The notes beneath the pieces were generated by a model. It was not told where the DNA came from. It worked only from the letters and a program-made list of their open reading frames with translations, and did not search any database. A stretch of DNA of 12,475 bases from an uncultured Candidatus Saccharibacteria bacterium (GTDB lineage Bacteria; Patescibacteria; Saccharimonadia; Saccharimonadales; Nanosynbacteraceae): positions 1 through 12,475 of the forward strand of contig CAMURE010000014.1 in the NCBI GenBank assembly GCA_947097375.1. Direction: 5' to 3'. The translations under genes were made by a program, and so were the position numbers. This document shows, in pieces, positions 1 through 7,751 of this stretch. Each line of letters opens with the position of its first letter. The first letter of the stretch is position 1.

Positions 1-1331
1 ATCGTATTCACGGTACTAGCAATCAAGAACGGCTCAATCCCCATGTCCAGCAGCCGTGGCAGCACGCCCGCCGCCGAATTAGTGTGCAGCGTCGAAAATA
101 CCAAGTGTCCAGTCAGGGCCGCCTGCACCGCCAGGTTTGCCGTCTCGGCATCACGAATCTCGCCGACCATCACCACATCTGGGTCCTGCCGGAGGATTGA
201 CCGTAAACCCGATGCGAAGGTTAGTCCAACATCAGCATGCACCTGAATCTGATTCACCCCGTCAATCTTGTACTCCACCGGATCTTCCAATGTCACAATA
301 TTGATTGAGTCGTCCTTAATTTCCTTGATCAGTGCGTACAGGCTGGTCGACTTACCCGAACCAGTTGGCCCAGATGTCAAAATCATTCCGCTTGGCCGCT
401 TGATGCCTTTTTGGATGGCCCTCAGTGCGCGCCCAGCATACCCCATATCAGTCAGATCAAACGAGTTGCCTGTCTTGTCAAGCAGACGAATCACCACCTG
501 CTCTCCCCACACCACCGGCGAAATCGCGATACGTAGGTCGACGTCCTTGCCAGCCACATTGACCGCGAACTGGCCATCCTGCGGAATTCGATGCTCATCA
601 ATTTTGAGATTTGATAGAATTTTAATACGACTGACCAGCGCCGGCTCGATACTCTTTGGTAGTTGCATAATTTCCCGCAACACACCATCAACGCGACAGC
701 GAATTTTCAACGCCTTTTCTAACGGCTCAATGTGTACGTCCGACGCATGGCTCTTTACCGCATACTCCAGAATCGTACTGAGTGCTCGCGATATCGGCGA
801 ATCTTGAACGATCGTCACAATGTTCTGTGACGACTCATCAAGCGCCTCACGCTGCGAGTCTTCCGCTGCCTCATTGACCGATGATAAGTCTGTCTTGTAC
901 TGACCAAGGACATGACGGATACTTTCTTCAGAAGCCATAAATACCTTCAGTGGCCGCTGGATACGATTTGCCAAGTAGTCAACTGCCTGGACATTATTAG
1001 CATCAATCATCGCCACCGCCAGGCGCCCCTGCACCTCAGCCAGTGGTACTGCCATAAATCGCTCAGCAACATCCTCTGGCAGTAAGTTCAAGATGTGCTG
1101 CTCAATCACGCTGCTTGCGAGATTAACATACGGCACACCAGACAATTGCGCCACCGCATGCACCAATAATTCATTCTCCAAAAGGTGCTCCTCGGTCAAC
1201 AGCGACAGTAGCGGCTTACCCGACTCGCTGGCGCGTTTTTGCGCCTCCTTAACGACCGACCGCTCAATCAAGCCCTCGCTCGTCAGCAAGCCAATCAATT
1301 TTCCCTGCATGTCATCCGTCAGTAGCGCCAT
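1..1331 (-). CDS. pilB: Type IV pilus assembly ATPase, PilB/GspE family (3' end cut by window)
   Basis: Cytoplasmic hexameric ATPase that powers pilin polymerisation at the inner face of the membrane. 443 codons are visible; the C-terminus lies beyond position 1. The start is the ATG at 1331, preceded by a GGGGGTG Shine-Dalgarno-like run and placed 12 bases after the stop of the 76-aa gene. An MshEN/T2SSE-N domain occupies about residues 1-150, then the ATPase core. The Walker A motif GPTGSGKS is at residues 321-328, and the Asp-box/Walker B region (DPDVVMVGEIRD) is near residues 382-393, followed by a His box (TGHLVFSTLHTN). The frame ends just before where the family's tetracysteine zinc motif would lie, so that cannot be checked. 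An extension ATPase is favoured over PilT because of the N-terminal MshEN domain and the position after pilMNO. Confidence 0.95.
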   Translation of the reverse strand, partial: MALLTDDMQGKLIGLLTSEGLIERSVVKEAQKRASESGKPLLSLLTEEHLLENELLVHAVAQLSGVPYVNLASSVIEQHILNLLPEDVAERFMAVPLAEVQGRLAVAMIDANNVQAVDYLANRIQRPLKVFMASEESIRHVLGQYKTDLSSVNEAAEDSQREALDESSQNIVTIVQDSPISRALSTILEYAVKSHASDVHIEPLEKALKIRCRVDGVLREIMQLPKSIEPALVSRIKILSNLKIDEHRIPQDGQFAVNVAGKDVDLRIAISPVVWGEQVVIRLLDKTGNSFDLTDMGYAGRALRAIQKGIKRPSGMILTSGPTGSGKSTSLYALIKEIKDDSINIVTLEDPVEYKIDGVNQIQVHADVGLTFASGLRSILRQDPDVVMVGEIRDAETANLAVQAALTGHLVFSTLHTNSAAGVLPRLLDMGIEPFLIASTVNT

Positions 1332-1343
1332 ATCACCCCCGCG

Positions 1344-1574
1344 CTAACTACCAGTCGCATTACCAACAATTGCTTCCACCGTTGGGTTAATAGCATCACG
1401 ATGAAACACTGCCTTATCCGGCTGCTCAATATCTGGGCTAATCTTTGTTATCGTCTGGACCTCTACACCCGATGATGGTACGCGCAAGAATGGGATATTA
1501 CTGGCAACAAAATACGCAACTATAACACCGAGACTAGCTATCAACACAATCATCGCAATATCGCTCTTCTTCAT
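1344..1574 (-). CDS. Small single-pass membrane protein between pilO and pilB
   Basis: A 76-aa protein I do not recognise by name. Residues 1-5 are basic and polar (MKKSD), residues 6-28 form one hydrophobic helix, and about 48 soluble residues follow, mostly polar and without cysteines. The predicted topology is a short inner N-terminus with the tail outside. Its ATG overlaps the pilO stop by four bases (ATGA), so it is probably translationally coupled to pilO, and pilB follows 12 bases later. The position matches where Gram-negative pilus operons encode the lipoprotein PilP, but there is no lipobox and the protein is much shorter. Inference: an accessory part of the PilMNO inner-membrane platform specific to bacteria lacking an outer membrane. 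The gene is convincing from its tight operon fit; the function is open. Confidence 0.8.
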   Translation of the reverse strand: MKKSDIAMIVLIASLGVIVAYFVASNIPFLRVPSSGVEVQTITKISPDIEQPDKAVFHRDAINPTVEAIVGNATGS

Positions 1575-2248
1575 GGCTTGATCACCTTCTTTCCTAATCC
1601 AATTTTCTGCGCTGGTTCAAAATAGGCTTTGCCAGAGATATCCATAGTCATCTTGCCGTCCTCACTGGCCTGCATCTCGATCTCAGTAATATTAATGACC
1701 CGAATCGACTTCTCAAAGCGTGTCAACAGCTCTTTAAGGCTTGACGACGTACCACTCACCGTCATGGTGAAACTTACCGCCGAACGACCATCGCCAGCAT
1801 CCTCTTGCTCAGCACCAGACTCATTCGCCGTATAGTGGACCGAGATGCTCTCCAGCGACAGACCGGCGATGCCATTGACGAATTTCTTCTGTATGGACGC
1901 ACCCAGCGCATCGGCATTCGCACTAGCTGGTAGTGCATCAAGAATTGTTTGCAACGGACTACTGCTATCTGTTAATTTTACCGAATTAAGCGCTTCATTC
2001 GCCTCTAGTGAGCGCACATTGTCCTTAAGTGACTCAGCCGCCTTTTTATTATTCTCAAGTGTGTTGATAGTGTCTTGCTTCGCGAGTACAACTGCGCTAT
2101 GAAATAAAATCTGCCGCACGAGGAAAAACGACACTACAATCGCCACGCCACTAACGAATGCCGCACCAGCCACGAACAGAAACATGGTTTTTTTCGATGA
2201 ATCAATCTGCTGGCGTTTACGAATAGCGACATCTTTATTCTCAGGCAT
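1571..2248 (-). CDS. pilO: Type IV pilus inner-membrane platform protein PilO-like
   Basis: 225 aa. PilO pairs with PilN in the inner membrane and links the cytoplasmic motor complex to the pilus base. The polar basic N-terminus (1-20) is followed by a membrane helix at about residues 21-45, a heptad-like coiled-coil stretch at about 52-85, then an alpha/beta ferredoxin-like periplasmic region to the end. That is the usual PilO architecture and length. The identity comes mainly from this architecture and from the gene order pilM-pilN-pilO-pilB, since PilO sequences are poorly conserved. The start codon overlaps the pilN stop by one base (TAATG) and is preceded by GGAGAG, which indicates coupled translation. 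Confidence 0.85.
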   Translation of the reverse strand: MPENKDVAIRKRQQIDSSKKTMFLFVAGAAFVSGVAIVVSFFLVRQILFHSAVVLAKQDTINTLENNKKAAESLKDNVRSLEANEALNSVKLTDSSSPLQTILDALPASANADALGASIQKKFVNGIAGLSLESISVHYTANESGAEQEDAGDGRSAVSFTMTVSGTSSSLKELLTRFEKSIRVINITEIEMQASEDGKMTMDISGKAYFEPAQKIGLGKKVIKP

Positions 2249-2979
2249 TAGTTTCTCTCCTTACTTGAGGCGTCTTTTGCTTTCTTGGCAAACAAACTCT
2301 CTGGCACACCCAGCCGTGAATCGGTCACGTCGACTTTACCGTTTGGCGTTGCAATCACCACTGAACCACTCGTTTTTGAGAACAATTCCGCTGGATACGT
2401 AAACGTGAACGAGAAGCGCAGTACTTTTCTGCCATTAGCATCCTCACCAAAACTAGCCTCACCCGCTTGTAAATTCTCAGCCAGCGGTTGTTTAACTTCT
2501 TGCCCATCTTGCGTTGTTTGCACAGTCGTATTGGTAATTGTCTTTTTAAATATCTCCAGTGCAATATAGCCATTTTCAGCTGAGCCCTCAATAGTAATTG
2601 TCCGCGACTCTGGCTTGAGCTTTAGTGTTGCGATTTTAATACTATTTGGCGCCACTGGATTCACCGCCGTCATCACATCGAAAAGTCGTGAATCAGCCTG
2701 ACGCTCACTTGATAACTTGTTAATTGTTGCCAGCTGATGCTGAATAGTTACGAGCTTATCGAGATCTTCAATCGACGTCAGCTCACGTGTCTTGCTCTTA
2801 ATTGTCCCATCATGCAGCGCCTCCAGGGCTACTTGACCGCCAAAGATCAAGCCAAGCGCAACCGCCACCCCAACCGCAATCATGCCAACAGTTATCGACA
2901 TCGCAGTTATAGCGTTACGCATCATTCTTGCTCGAAGTAGCTCGCGCTTAACATCGGGGATCAGGTTAATCTCAATCAT
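2248..2979 (-). CDS. pilN: Type IV pilus inner-membrane platform protein PilN
   Basis: 243 aa from the chosen start. The N-terminus carries the family hallmark INLIP at residues 4-8, the short cytoplasmic segment by which PilN docks onto PilM. A membrane helix follows at about residues 23-47, then a helical stretch and an alpha/beta extracytoplasmic domain. An upstream in-frame ATG at 3030 would add 17 residues overlapping pilM. It is rejected because the INLIP motif normally sits at the extreme N-terminus and because GGAGG at 2987-2991 is 7 nt from the ATG at 2979, but only 1 nt from the other candidate at 2985. The gene overlaps the end of pilM by eight bases. At 243 aa it is somewhat longer than many PilN proteins, with a polar C-terminal tail. 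Confidence 0.9.
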   Translation of the reverse strand: MIEINLIPDVKRELLRARMMRNAITAMSITVGMIAVGVAVALGLIFGGQVALEALHDGTIKSKTRELTSIEDLDKLVTIQHQLATINKLSSERQADSRLFDVMTAVNPVAPNSIKIATLKLKPESRTITIEGSAENGYIALEIFKKTITNTTVQTTQDGQEVKQPLAENLQAGEASFGEDANGRKVLRFSFTFTYPAELFSKTSGSVVIATPNGKVDVTDSRLGVPESLFAKKAKDASSKERN

Positions 2980-4021
2980 GCCCATTCCTCCGTTGCGCCA
3001 AACCAACAACTGTCGCAAACTCTGACGCAATTGGTGCTAATTTTTGCTGATCGGCCTGCCCAAGGCTGACATGCTGCCACGGATCGGCCGTAGTCGCCGG
3101 TATGCCGGTCTTGCTAGCAATATATTTATCCATCATCGGTATCGCCGCGCCAAAGCCTGACAGCAGAATTCCTGACACGGAAATGCTTGGATAGCGCGTC
3201 TGAAAGAACTTGATTGATTTGGTAAGTTCAGTCGCAAAATTATCCAACACGCTGTCAATTGCCCTGAGAACTTGCCCCTCTAGTCGGTCAGGTGCTAGAC
3301 CAAACTTGACGATAAACTGACGAGCCTGATCATCCTGCACATTGAGATTTTGCACCGCCGCCCGCACCAACGCCTGCAATCCGCTCGGCACCGTGCGCAC
3401 TAGCCGCGGCATATCACCGTAAATAACCGCCAAGTCAGTCGAGTGTTCGCCCATATCCAACACGAGCTTTGCAGTTGCTCCGTCAGTTGGCGCTAATGCC
3501 CGGAGCATTGCGATCGGATCTGGCTCCTCAGCAATCACATTAAACCCAAGCCCCTCGATAAACTCCAGTCGCTCCTCGACATAGCTAATCGCCGCACTCG
3601 TCAATAACACCTCATACTGCCCCTGCTCGCGCAAGCTGTCGCCGAGTAGCGCCCAATCAACTTTAGCATCCTCAATCGCCATAGGAATATACTGATCGAC
3701 CTGGTATTTCATGGTCGCCTTTAGCTCTTGGTCTGACACTTTTGGCACATCAATAATCGCCGTAAAGGTCTTGCTCGACGGTAAGCCAATCGCTACATTT
3801 TGTGTTTTGATACCGCTCTGTCCGACAGCAGTCATGATCACTTCACCAAGCTTACGCTGCGCCTCTGGCGAATCACTACCTGTAATCTTCGGGTCGACAG
3901 GCGCATAACCATAATGCAGCAGATTCCACCCGTTGCTCGTTCGCGCCAGCTGAACGACACGCACCGCATTCGTCCCGATGTCTAATCCGAAAAAGTCGCC
4001 CAGCCCTTTTGCTATTTTCAT
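2972..4021 (-). CDS. pilM: Type IV pilus actin-like ATPase PilM
   Basis: 349 aa, the usual PilM length. It is a cytoplasmic actin/FtsA-fold protein that binds ATP and the N-terminal tail of PilN and connects the motor to the membrane platform. The phosphate-1 motif is at residues 12-25 (GLDIGTNAVRVVQL), phosphate-2 at 186-199 (LVLDMGEHSTDLAV), and the adenosine-binding glycine motif at 285-294 (ILLSGFGAAI). The FtsA-like 1C region lies between the first two. The start at 4021 is the only sensible one, as the actin motif begins about ten residues in. It has no Shine-Dalgarno sequence but stands directly behind a consensus promoter, so the message is probably leaderless. It ends in TGA, overlapping the pilN start. 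Confidence 0.95.
   Translation of the reverse strand: MKIAKGLGDFFGLDIGTNAVRVVQLARTSNGWNLLHYGYAPVDPKITGSDSPEAQRKLGEVIMTAVGQSGIKTQNVAIGLPSSKTFTAIIDVPKVSDQELKATMKYQVDQYIPMAIEDAKVDWALLGDSLREQGQYEVLLTSAAISYVEERLEFIEGLGFNVIAEEPDPIAMLRALAPTDGATAKLVLDMGEHSTDLAVIYGDMPRLVRTVPSGLQALVRAAVQNLNVQDDQARQFIVKFGLAPDRLEGQVLRAIDSVLDNFATELTKSIKFFQTRYPSISVSGILLSGFGAAIPMMDKYIASKTGIPATTADPWQHVSLGQADQQKLAPIASEFATVVGLAQRRNGHD
2987..2991 (-). promoter_or_regulatory. Ribosome binding site of pilN
   Basis: GGAGG on the minus strand, inside the last codons of pilM. It lies 7 nt before the ATG at 2979 and only 1 nt before the in-frame ATG at 2985, so it decides the pilN start. Confidence 0.8.
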
Positions 4022-4029
4022 ACTATTCT

Positions 4030-4057
4030 ATTATACATAAGCATATTAAAATGTAAA
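4030..4057 (-). promoter_or_regulatory. Promoter of the pilMNO-pilB operon
   Basis: On the minus strand, a -35 TTTACA (4057-4052; five of six match TTGACA), a 16-bp spacer, and a perfect -10 TATAAT (4035-4030). The expected start of transcription is about 4022-4024, 0-3 nt before the pilM ATG at 4021. The 40-bp gap to the upstream gene contains no terminator-like hairpin, so read-through from the surface operon could add to expression. Confidence 0.75.
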
Positions 4058-4061
4058 ACCC

Positions 4062-6071
4062 TTAAAAACGTGGCGGCAATTCCTTTAGATGCATCGTCTT
4101 GATAGCCCCTGATTCTTTCGACCGCTCATTTCCCCACAAATATGCATCGGCACGCAAATTCAATATTTCCGCCGGCTCGCCCGGATTATTGCCAGAGGTA
4201 TCGCCACCCTTGGTAAAGGTACGGCGCAAAAAGAGGTGCTTCGCGATAATCGGACCGTTAATCCGCAACTGTTTTTCACATGTCTTCGCATCCAGCCCCG
4301 ACAGCCACTGACGACTATCACGAACTATGGTATCACAGGTGTTAATTGTACCATTCTTGGCCACCAGCCAAGCATCAAGCTGCGTCACATTCGGCTCAAT
4401 GATAATATGCCGAGCGCTGATAATCAACTGCGGCAAATCTCGAGCCGCCGAATAGTTACCGCCCTCCTGCTTTACGTCACCCTTGATAGTCACCACGCCG
4501 CCCGATTTGATAACAATTTGCCGGCCACGCTTGATTTCTCCACCGGTAATCGTCAGGTTGCCAGCCTGATACACACCACTAGCCACGTCGCTCATAGACA
4601 CCGCCCCAGACAAATTTCCCGTGTTCGTAAAATAGGCATCAGGCGTTCGCACGGTCGGCATCTTGTCGCGAAAATTACCAAACGGGGTGTTAGTGTTTTG
4701 AAATGTCAGATCATTATATTGCCGTGCCTCAATCGCCCCCGTTCGCCCTGTCGGCGTAGATGATAGTCCTGCTCCCGAGGAAGAAATAATTTGTCCAGGC
4801 GCACTAACGGCATATTCCGCCCACGATCCGTACAGCCGCGGCTCCCCCGGTACTGGCTGCCACCCCTTTGGCGCATACACACCGAGCAGCCACCGAGCAG
4901 CCGCATTAGCGTTGGCGAGGCTAGTTGGAGCAATCGTATCTTGCACCTCTAGAGCAATTACATTATCACCAACCCGTAAATAATCTGCGATGATTCTCTT
5001 CATCTCGACACTAGACGATGCTTTCGGATTGGCAAAGACTGGCTTGCCATTAACGTACACCGCAGCATAATCATCAACCGCCAAACGCAAGTATAGTCCC
5101 GATCGTCCGTCGTTCAGCAAATCCAGCTGACGAATCTCTTCGAGCTGCTGGCTAGTCAGTTGAAATTTCTGTCGAAATAGCGTCACGCCAGACGACTTCA
5201 CGTAATTTCCACCATTAGTATCAGTTTGCGGCGCATTATGGCGTCGAGTTAAGAACTCCTTTAACTTCGTCTCATCCTTGCAGCGCGCACCCCAGAGCGG
5301 CTTTGACTGGCCACGTTGATCATATATCGACTGTCGAAACACCCCATCAGTCACCCACGCAGATGTTCCTGACTCCTTAGCAGCCCCACCGCATTCGGCA
5401 AACTCAGCTGCCCCAGCCGCGCCCGATCGCTGGGCTGGCACACCAAACGGCACTTTCGTCGTAGCATTAGCATCTGTCGCCCAGCCACCATATGCTCGTG
5501 GATTAACATATGCTCCGCCCGCTAGACCGCCACTATTGGCCGCCACCACATCGTCAAACCAACTCGGTGCTGGCGTTGCCGAAGACGTGCTATTTTCACC
5601 ATCCGGTGCCGTCCATGTTGACACCGACCCGCTACACTTATCTTGACCAGCCGTCCGATTGCCAGATATTGGTGATGGCATCATCATAAATCCACCGTAA
5701 TTAAACGTCCCACCAATGCCATCGACCACTGTCGTGGCATTTGCATTCACACGACAATCAGATCCGCCATCCCCAGCCGTTGGCCAACTACTCACCCGCT
5801 CTGATGTTCCGCCAATCTGCTCTCTCTCGCCAACCGGATATTTCTCCCATGGCATGTAGTGCGATGTGGCTGGACCATAACTACTGCCGCCCGGTGGTGT
5901 TGTTGTGCTTGCTGCTAGTACCGCCCTCTCGACGTGAGTTACGTCAGGCGCCACTTGCGCCGTTACACTGATATAATGACGCCAGATATATACTCCAAGG
6001 CTTCCAAGTATCACTACTCCGATAGTGCCAACACCCATCCACCACCTGTGGGCTTTTAGCTGCAACGCCAT
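4062..6071 (-). CDS. Large membrane-anchored surface protein with jelly-roll-like and C-terminal beta-rich modules
   Basis: 669 aa. One N-terminal membrane helix (about residues 13-30) without a clear cleavage site suggests an anchored protein facing outward. Residues 40-290 are low-complexity, rich in Gly, Ser, Thr and Ala. Residues about 295-400 resemble a galactose-binding-like jelly roll (VDDYAAVYVNGKPVF, then IADYLRVGDNVIALEV), a fold common in carbohydrate-binding modules. Residues about 415-560 contain short repeating beta strands (NLTITGGEI, IVIKSGGVVTIKGDV, LIISARHIII), which look like a beta-helix or polymer-forming scaffold. The end (INGPIIAKHLFLRR, NLRADAYLW, ELPPRF) matches a pattern I recall from Saccharibacteria surface proteins. 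There are six cysteines. It starts exactly one base after the stop of the 559-aa gene, with GGTGAGG 7 nt upstream. The exact function is unknown; a pilus- or adhesion-associated role is inferred from the neighbours. Confidence 0.85.
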   Translation of the reverse strand: MALQLKAHRWWMGVGTIGVVILGSLGVYIWRHYISVTAQVAPDVTHVERAVLAASTTTPPGGSSYGPATSHYMPWEKYPVGEREQIGGTSERVSSWPTAGDGGSDCRVNANATTVVDGIGGTFNYGGFMMMPSPISGNRTAGQDKCSGSVSTWTAPDGENSTSSATPAPSWFDDVVAANSGGLAGGAYVNPRAYGGWATDANATTKVPFGVPAQRSGAAGAAEFAECGGAAKESGTSAWVTDGVFRQSIYDQRGQSKPLWGARCKDETKLKEFLTRRHNAPQTDTNGGNYVKSSGVTLFRQKFQLTSQQLEEIRQLDLLNDGRSGLYLRLAVDDYAAVYVNGKPVFANPKASSSVEMKRIIADYLRVGDNVIALEVQDTIAPTSLANANAAARWLLGVYAPKGWQPVPGEPRLYGSWAEYAVSAPGQIISSSGAGLSSTPTGRTGAIEARQYNDLTFQNTNTPFGNFRDKMPTVRTPDAYFTNTGNLSGAVSMSDVASGVYQAGNLTITGGEIKRGRQIVIKSGGVVTIKGDVKQEGGNYSAARDLPQLIISARHIIIEPNVTQLDAWLVAKNGTINTCDTIVRDSRQWLSGLDAKTCEKQLRINGPIIAKHLFLRRTFTKGGDTSGNNPGEPAEILNLRADAYLWGNERSKESGAIKTMHLKELPPRF

Positions 6072-7751
6072 CTATCGCCTCACCCTCGTCAGTGATGTCC
6101 TGACTTCCGCATTATTGTTCCCCGCACTACCGTCTACCCCAACACCAACTCGCACATCTGCCCCCCAAAACTGAACTTTCGGCCGCCCGGCAACCCTTGC
6201 GCAATCGACCGCATAGCGAAATGTACGGGTATCCACATTCTGGTTATACGTACTCACAATGGTCATATAGCATAATTGGTCACCTGTTGTCATCGTCACT
6301 CCGCTCAAATTATCCTTACCAAGCGGAATCTCCAATCCACCTCGCTGGATAATTGTTCCCGCACCGTTACGCGCCAAATTATTTGATGTACAATCTGCCA
6401 CTTGCAAACCTGATCGACTATTTTTAATCGTGTTCTTAGCAATATAACAATCCCAGTCTCCTACCAAATTACCTGGTGACCGACTATCATACGGCACAAT
6501 AACGCCCTCGCCACCTGGCACGGTATAATTTCCACCACCCTTCAATACAAACCGCGCTACAGCATAGTTCGCCCGATTCGACCGTGTTGACCCCGTATGA
6601 TTAATGCGCGCAGTCACGCCACTCACCTCAGTCGTTCCCTCGTTAATATAGTCTGGTGCTTGCACTTCTGGTCGAAGCTCATAGTTATACGGCACCGATG
6701 CGCAGGCATTTGACGAGACCCCCCAGCCATCAGTATTCCATGCACCCGGCAGCCATACGATCTTTTGACACACCGTCTTTCCGACATCATCCTGTCTCAC
6801 AACCCCCTCAGCTCCAAAGACATTATTGTATGGCTTAATGTCGTTCGGTGCATAAAATGTATTCCACGGGCTAGCACTATGTGTATATGGTGATGCCCAC
6901 GCATGATATGTCGTCGTGCCGTTAATATCCTGATTAATACCTATACGCTTTATAGTATAGGGAGGAATTGTATACGAAGAATTATTTCGTAGATAGTGAA
7001 AAAATCGCACACGCTGCCCTGGTGCGGCAGTTGTATTCTGTACTAAATTACCGCCGTTGACCGATACCCTCGACTGCCCCTCAACCGTCCACTGGTTAGG
7101 TGCCTGTTCGCGTCTAATCCACACTTCCACATCCTGTGTTGCACAATCACCCCTACCGCCCGGGCTGCTATAAAAACAGCGACGCACCTGCAAGACGATA
7201 CGACCAAAGCCCCCTGGTGCTATCACCCCGGATATATTAATTCCATTCACCCTGATACTACTACCGCTATCAACCCAATGATATGCACCGGACGGATGCG
7301 TCCCACGATCAAGTGTCCCCCCTGAAACCAATGTTTGACCATTCTGACTAACCGTCACGTTTGTCGCCCAAACTCGCGCTTGTGACTGGCCATTACCGTT
7401 CACTGAGCCTCTTAAATCAAGTGACAATGATGTCGCATCCCAACCGACAGTGTTAATAACATCATTTGTATATGACGTTCCAGGTGACGACATCCACATC
7501 GCACCACACCGTGTTCCGCCACCCCTGCAAATATATTGCACCGCGAACCGCTCACCATCATTACGTGCATTAATACACATCAAATGACGTCGGCCGCTCA
7601 AACCGCTACAGTCTAGTGCCTCTGCCTTGTCTACCCAAGTAGCCACCATTGTTGATGCAACAACCACCAGCGCCAGCATATAGCCGATAACAAACCGTAT
7701 TCTCGCCCTAGCCCTGACCCGATGTACCATCCTTATTCCCCGCACCCGCAT
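6072..7751 (-). CDS. Large secreted Cys-rich beta-sandwich protein
   Basis: 559 aa from the longest start. A very basic N-terminus (residues 1-19, eight Arg) is followed by a hydrophobic core (20-40) and a likely signal peptidase I site after Ala-Glu-Ala (43-45), giving an exported mature protein of about 514 aa. The mature part is rich in Gly, Asn, Thr and Ser with alternating hydrophobic strands and twelve cysteines (48, 59, 75, 82, 192, 203, 328, 350, 435, 454, 494, 517), an even number that suggests disulfides. No enzyme motif is seen. The section around residues 324-360 (VGKTVCQKIVW ... VPYNYELRP) and the end (RPKVQFWGADVRVG) recall Saccharibacteria surface proteins, from memory. The start is uncertain: 7751 overlaps the upstream gene by 44 bases, while the ATG at 7730 (GGGGA 8 nt upstream) keeps the whole signal peptide with a 23-base overlap. 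Confidence 0.85.
   Translation of the reverse strand: MRVRGIRMVHRVRARARIRFVIGYMLALVVVASTMVATWVDKAEALDCSGLSGRRHLMCINARNDGERFAVQYICRGGGTRCGAMWMSSPGTSYTNDVINTVGWDATSLSLDLRGSVNGNGQSQARVWATNVTVSQNGQTLVSGGTLDRGTHPSGAYHWVDSGSSIRVNGINISGVIAPGGFGRIVLQVRRCFYSSPGGRGDCATQDVEVWIRREQAPNQWTVEGQSRVSVNGGNLVQNTTAAPGQRVRFFHYLRNNSSYTIPPYTIKRIGINQDINGTTTYHAWASPYTHSASPWNTFYAPNDIKPYNNVFGAEGVVRQDDVGKTVCQKIVWLPGAWNTDGWGVSSNACASVPYNYELRPEVQAPDYINEGTTEVSGVTARINHTGSTRSNRANYAVARFVLKGGGNYTVPGGEGVIVPYDSRSPGNLVGDWDCYIAKNTIKNSRSGLQVADCTSNNLARNGAGTIIQRGGLEIPLGKDNLSGVTMTTGDQLCYMTIVSTYNQNVDTRTFRYAVDCARVAGRPKVQFWGADVRVGVGVDGSAGNNNAEVRTSLTRVRR

Noticed and set aside
268..807. 179-aa open frame on the plus strand
   Set aside because: Antisense shadow of pilB, whose Walker A and B motifs are on the minus strand. 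Its composition is not protein-like and no ribosome binding site precedes it.
2980..3030. 17-residue N-terminal extension of PilN
   Set aside because: The ribosome binding site spacing and the N-terminal position of the INLIP motif support the start at 2979.
1571..4021. Alternative genetic code with UGA as glycine, known in some CPR lineages
   Set aside because: pilM and pilO end in TGA exactly where the next gene begins, so UGA is used as a stop.
4236..4763. 175-aa open frame on the plus strand
   Set aside because: Antisense to the 669-aa surface protein; rich in Arg and His with no domain. The minus frame is longer and fits the operon.
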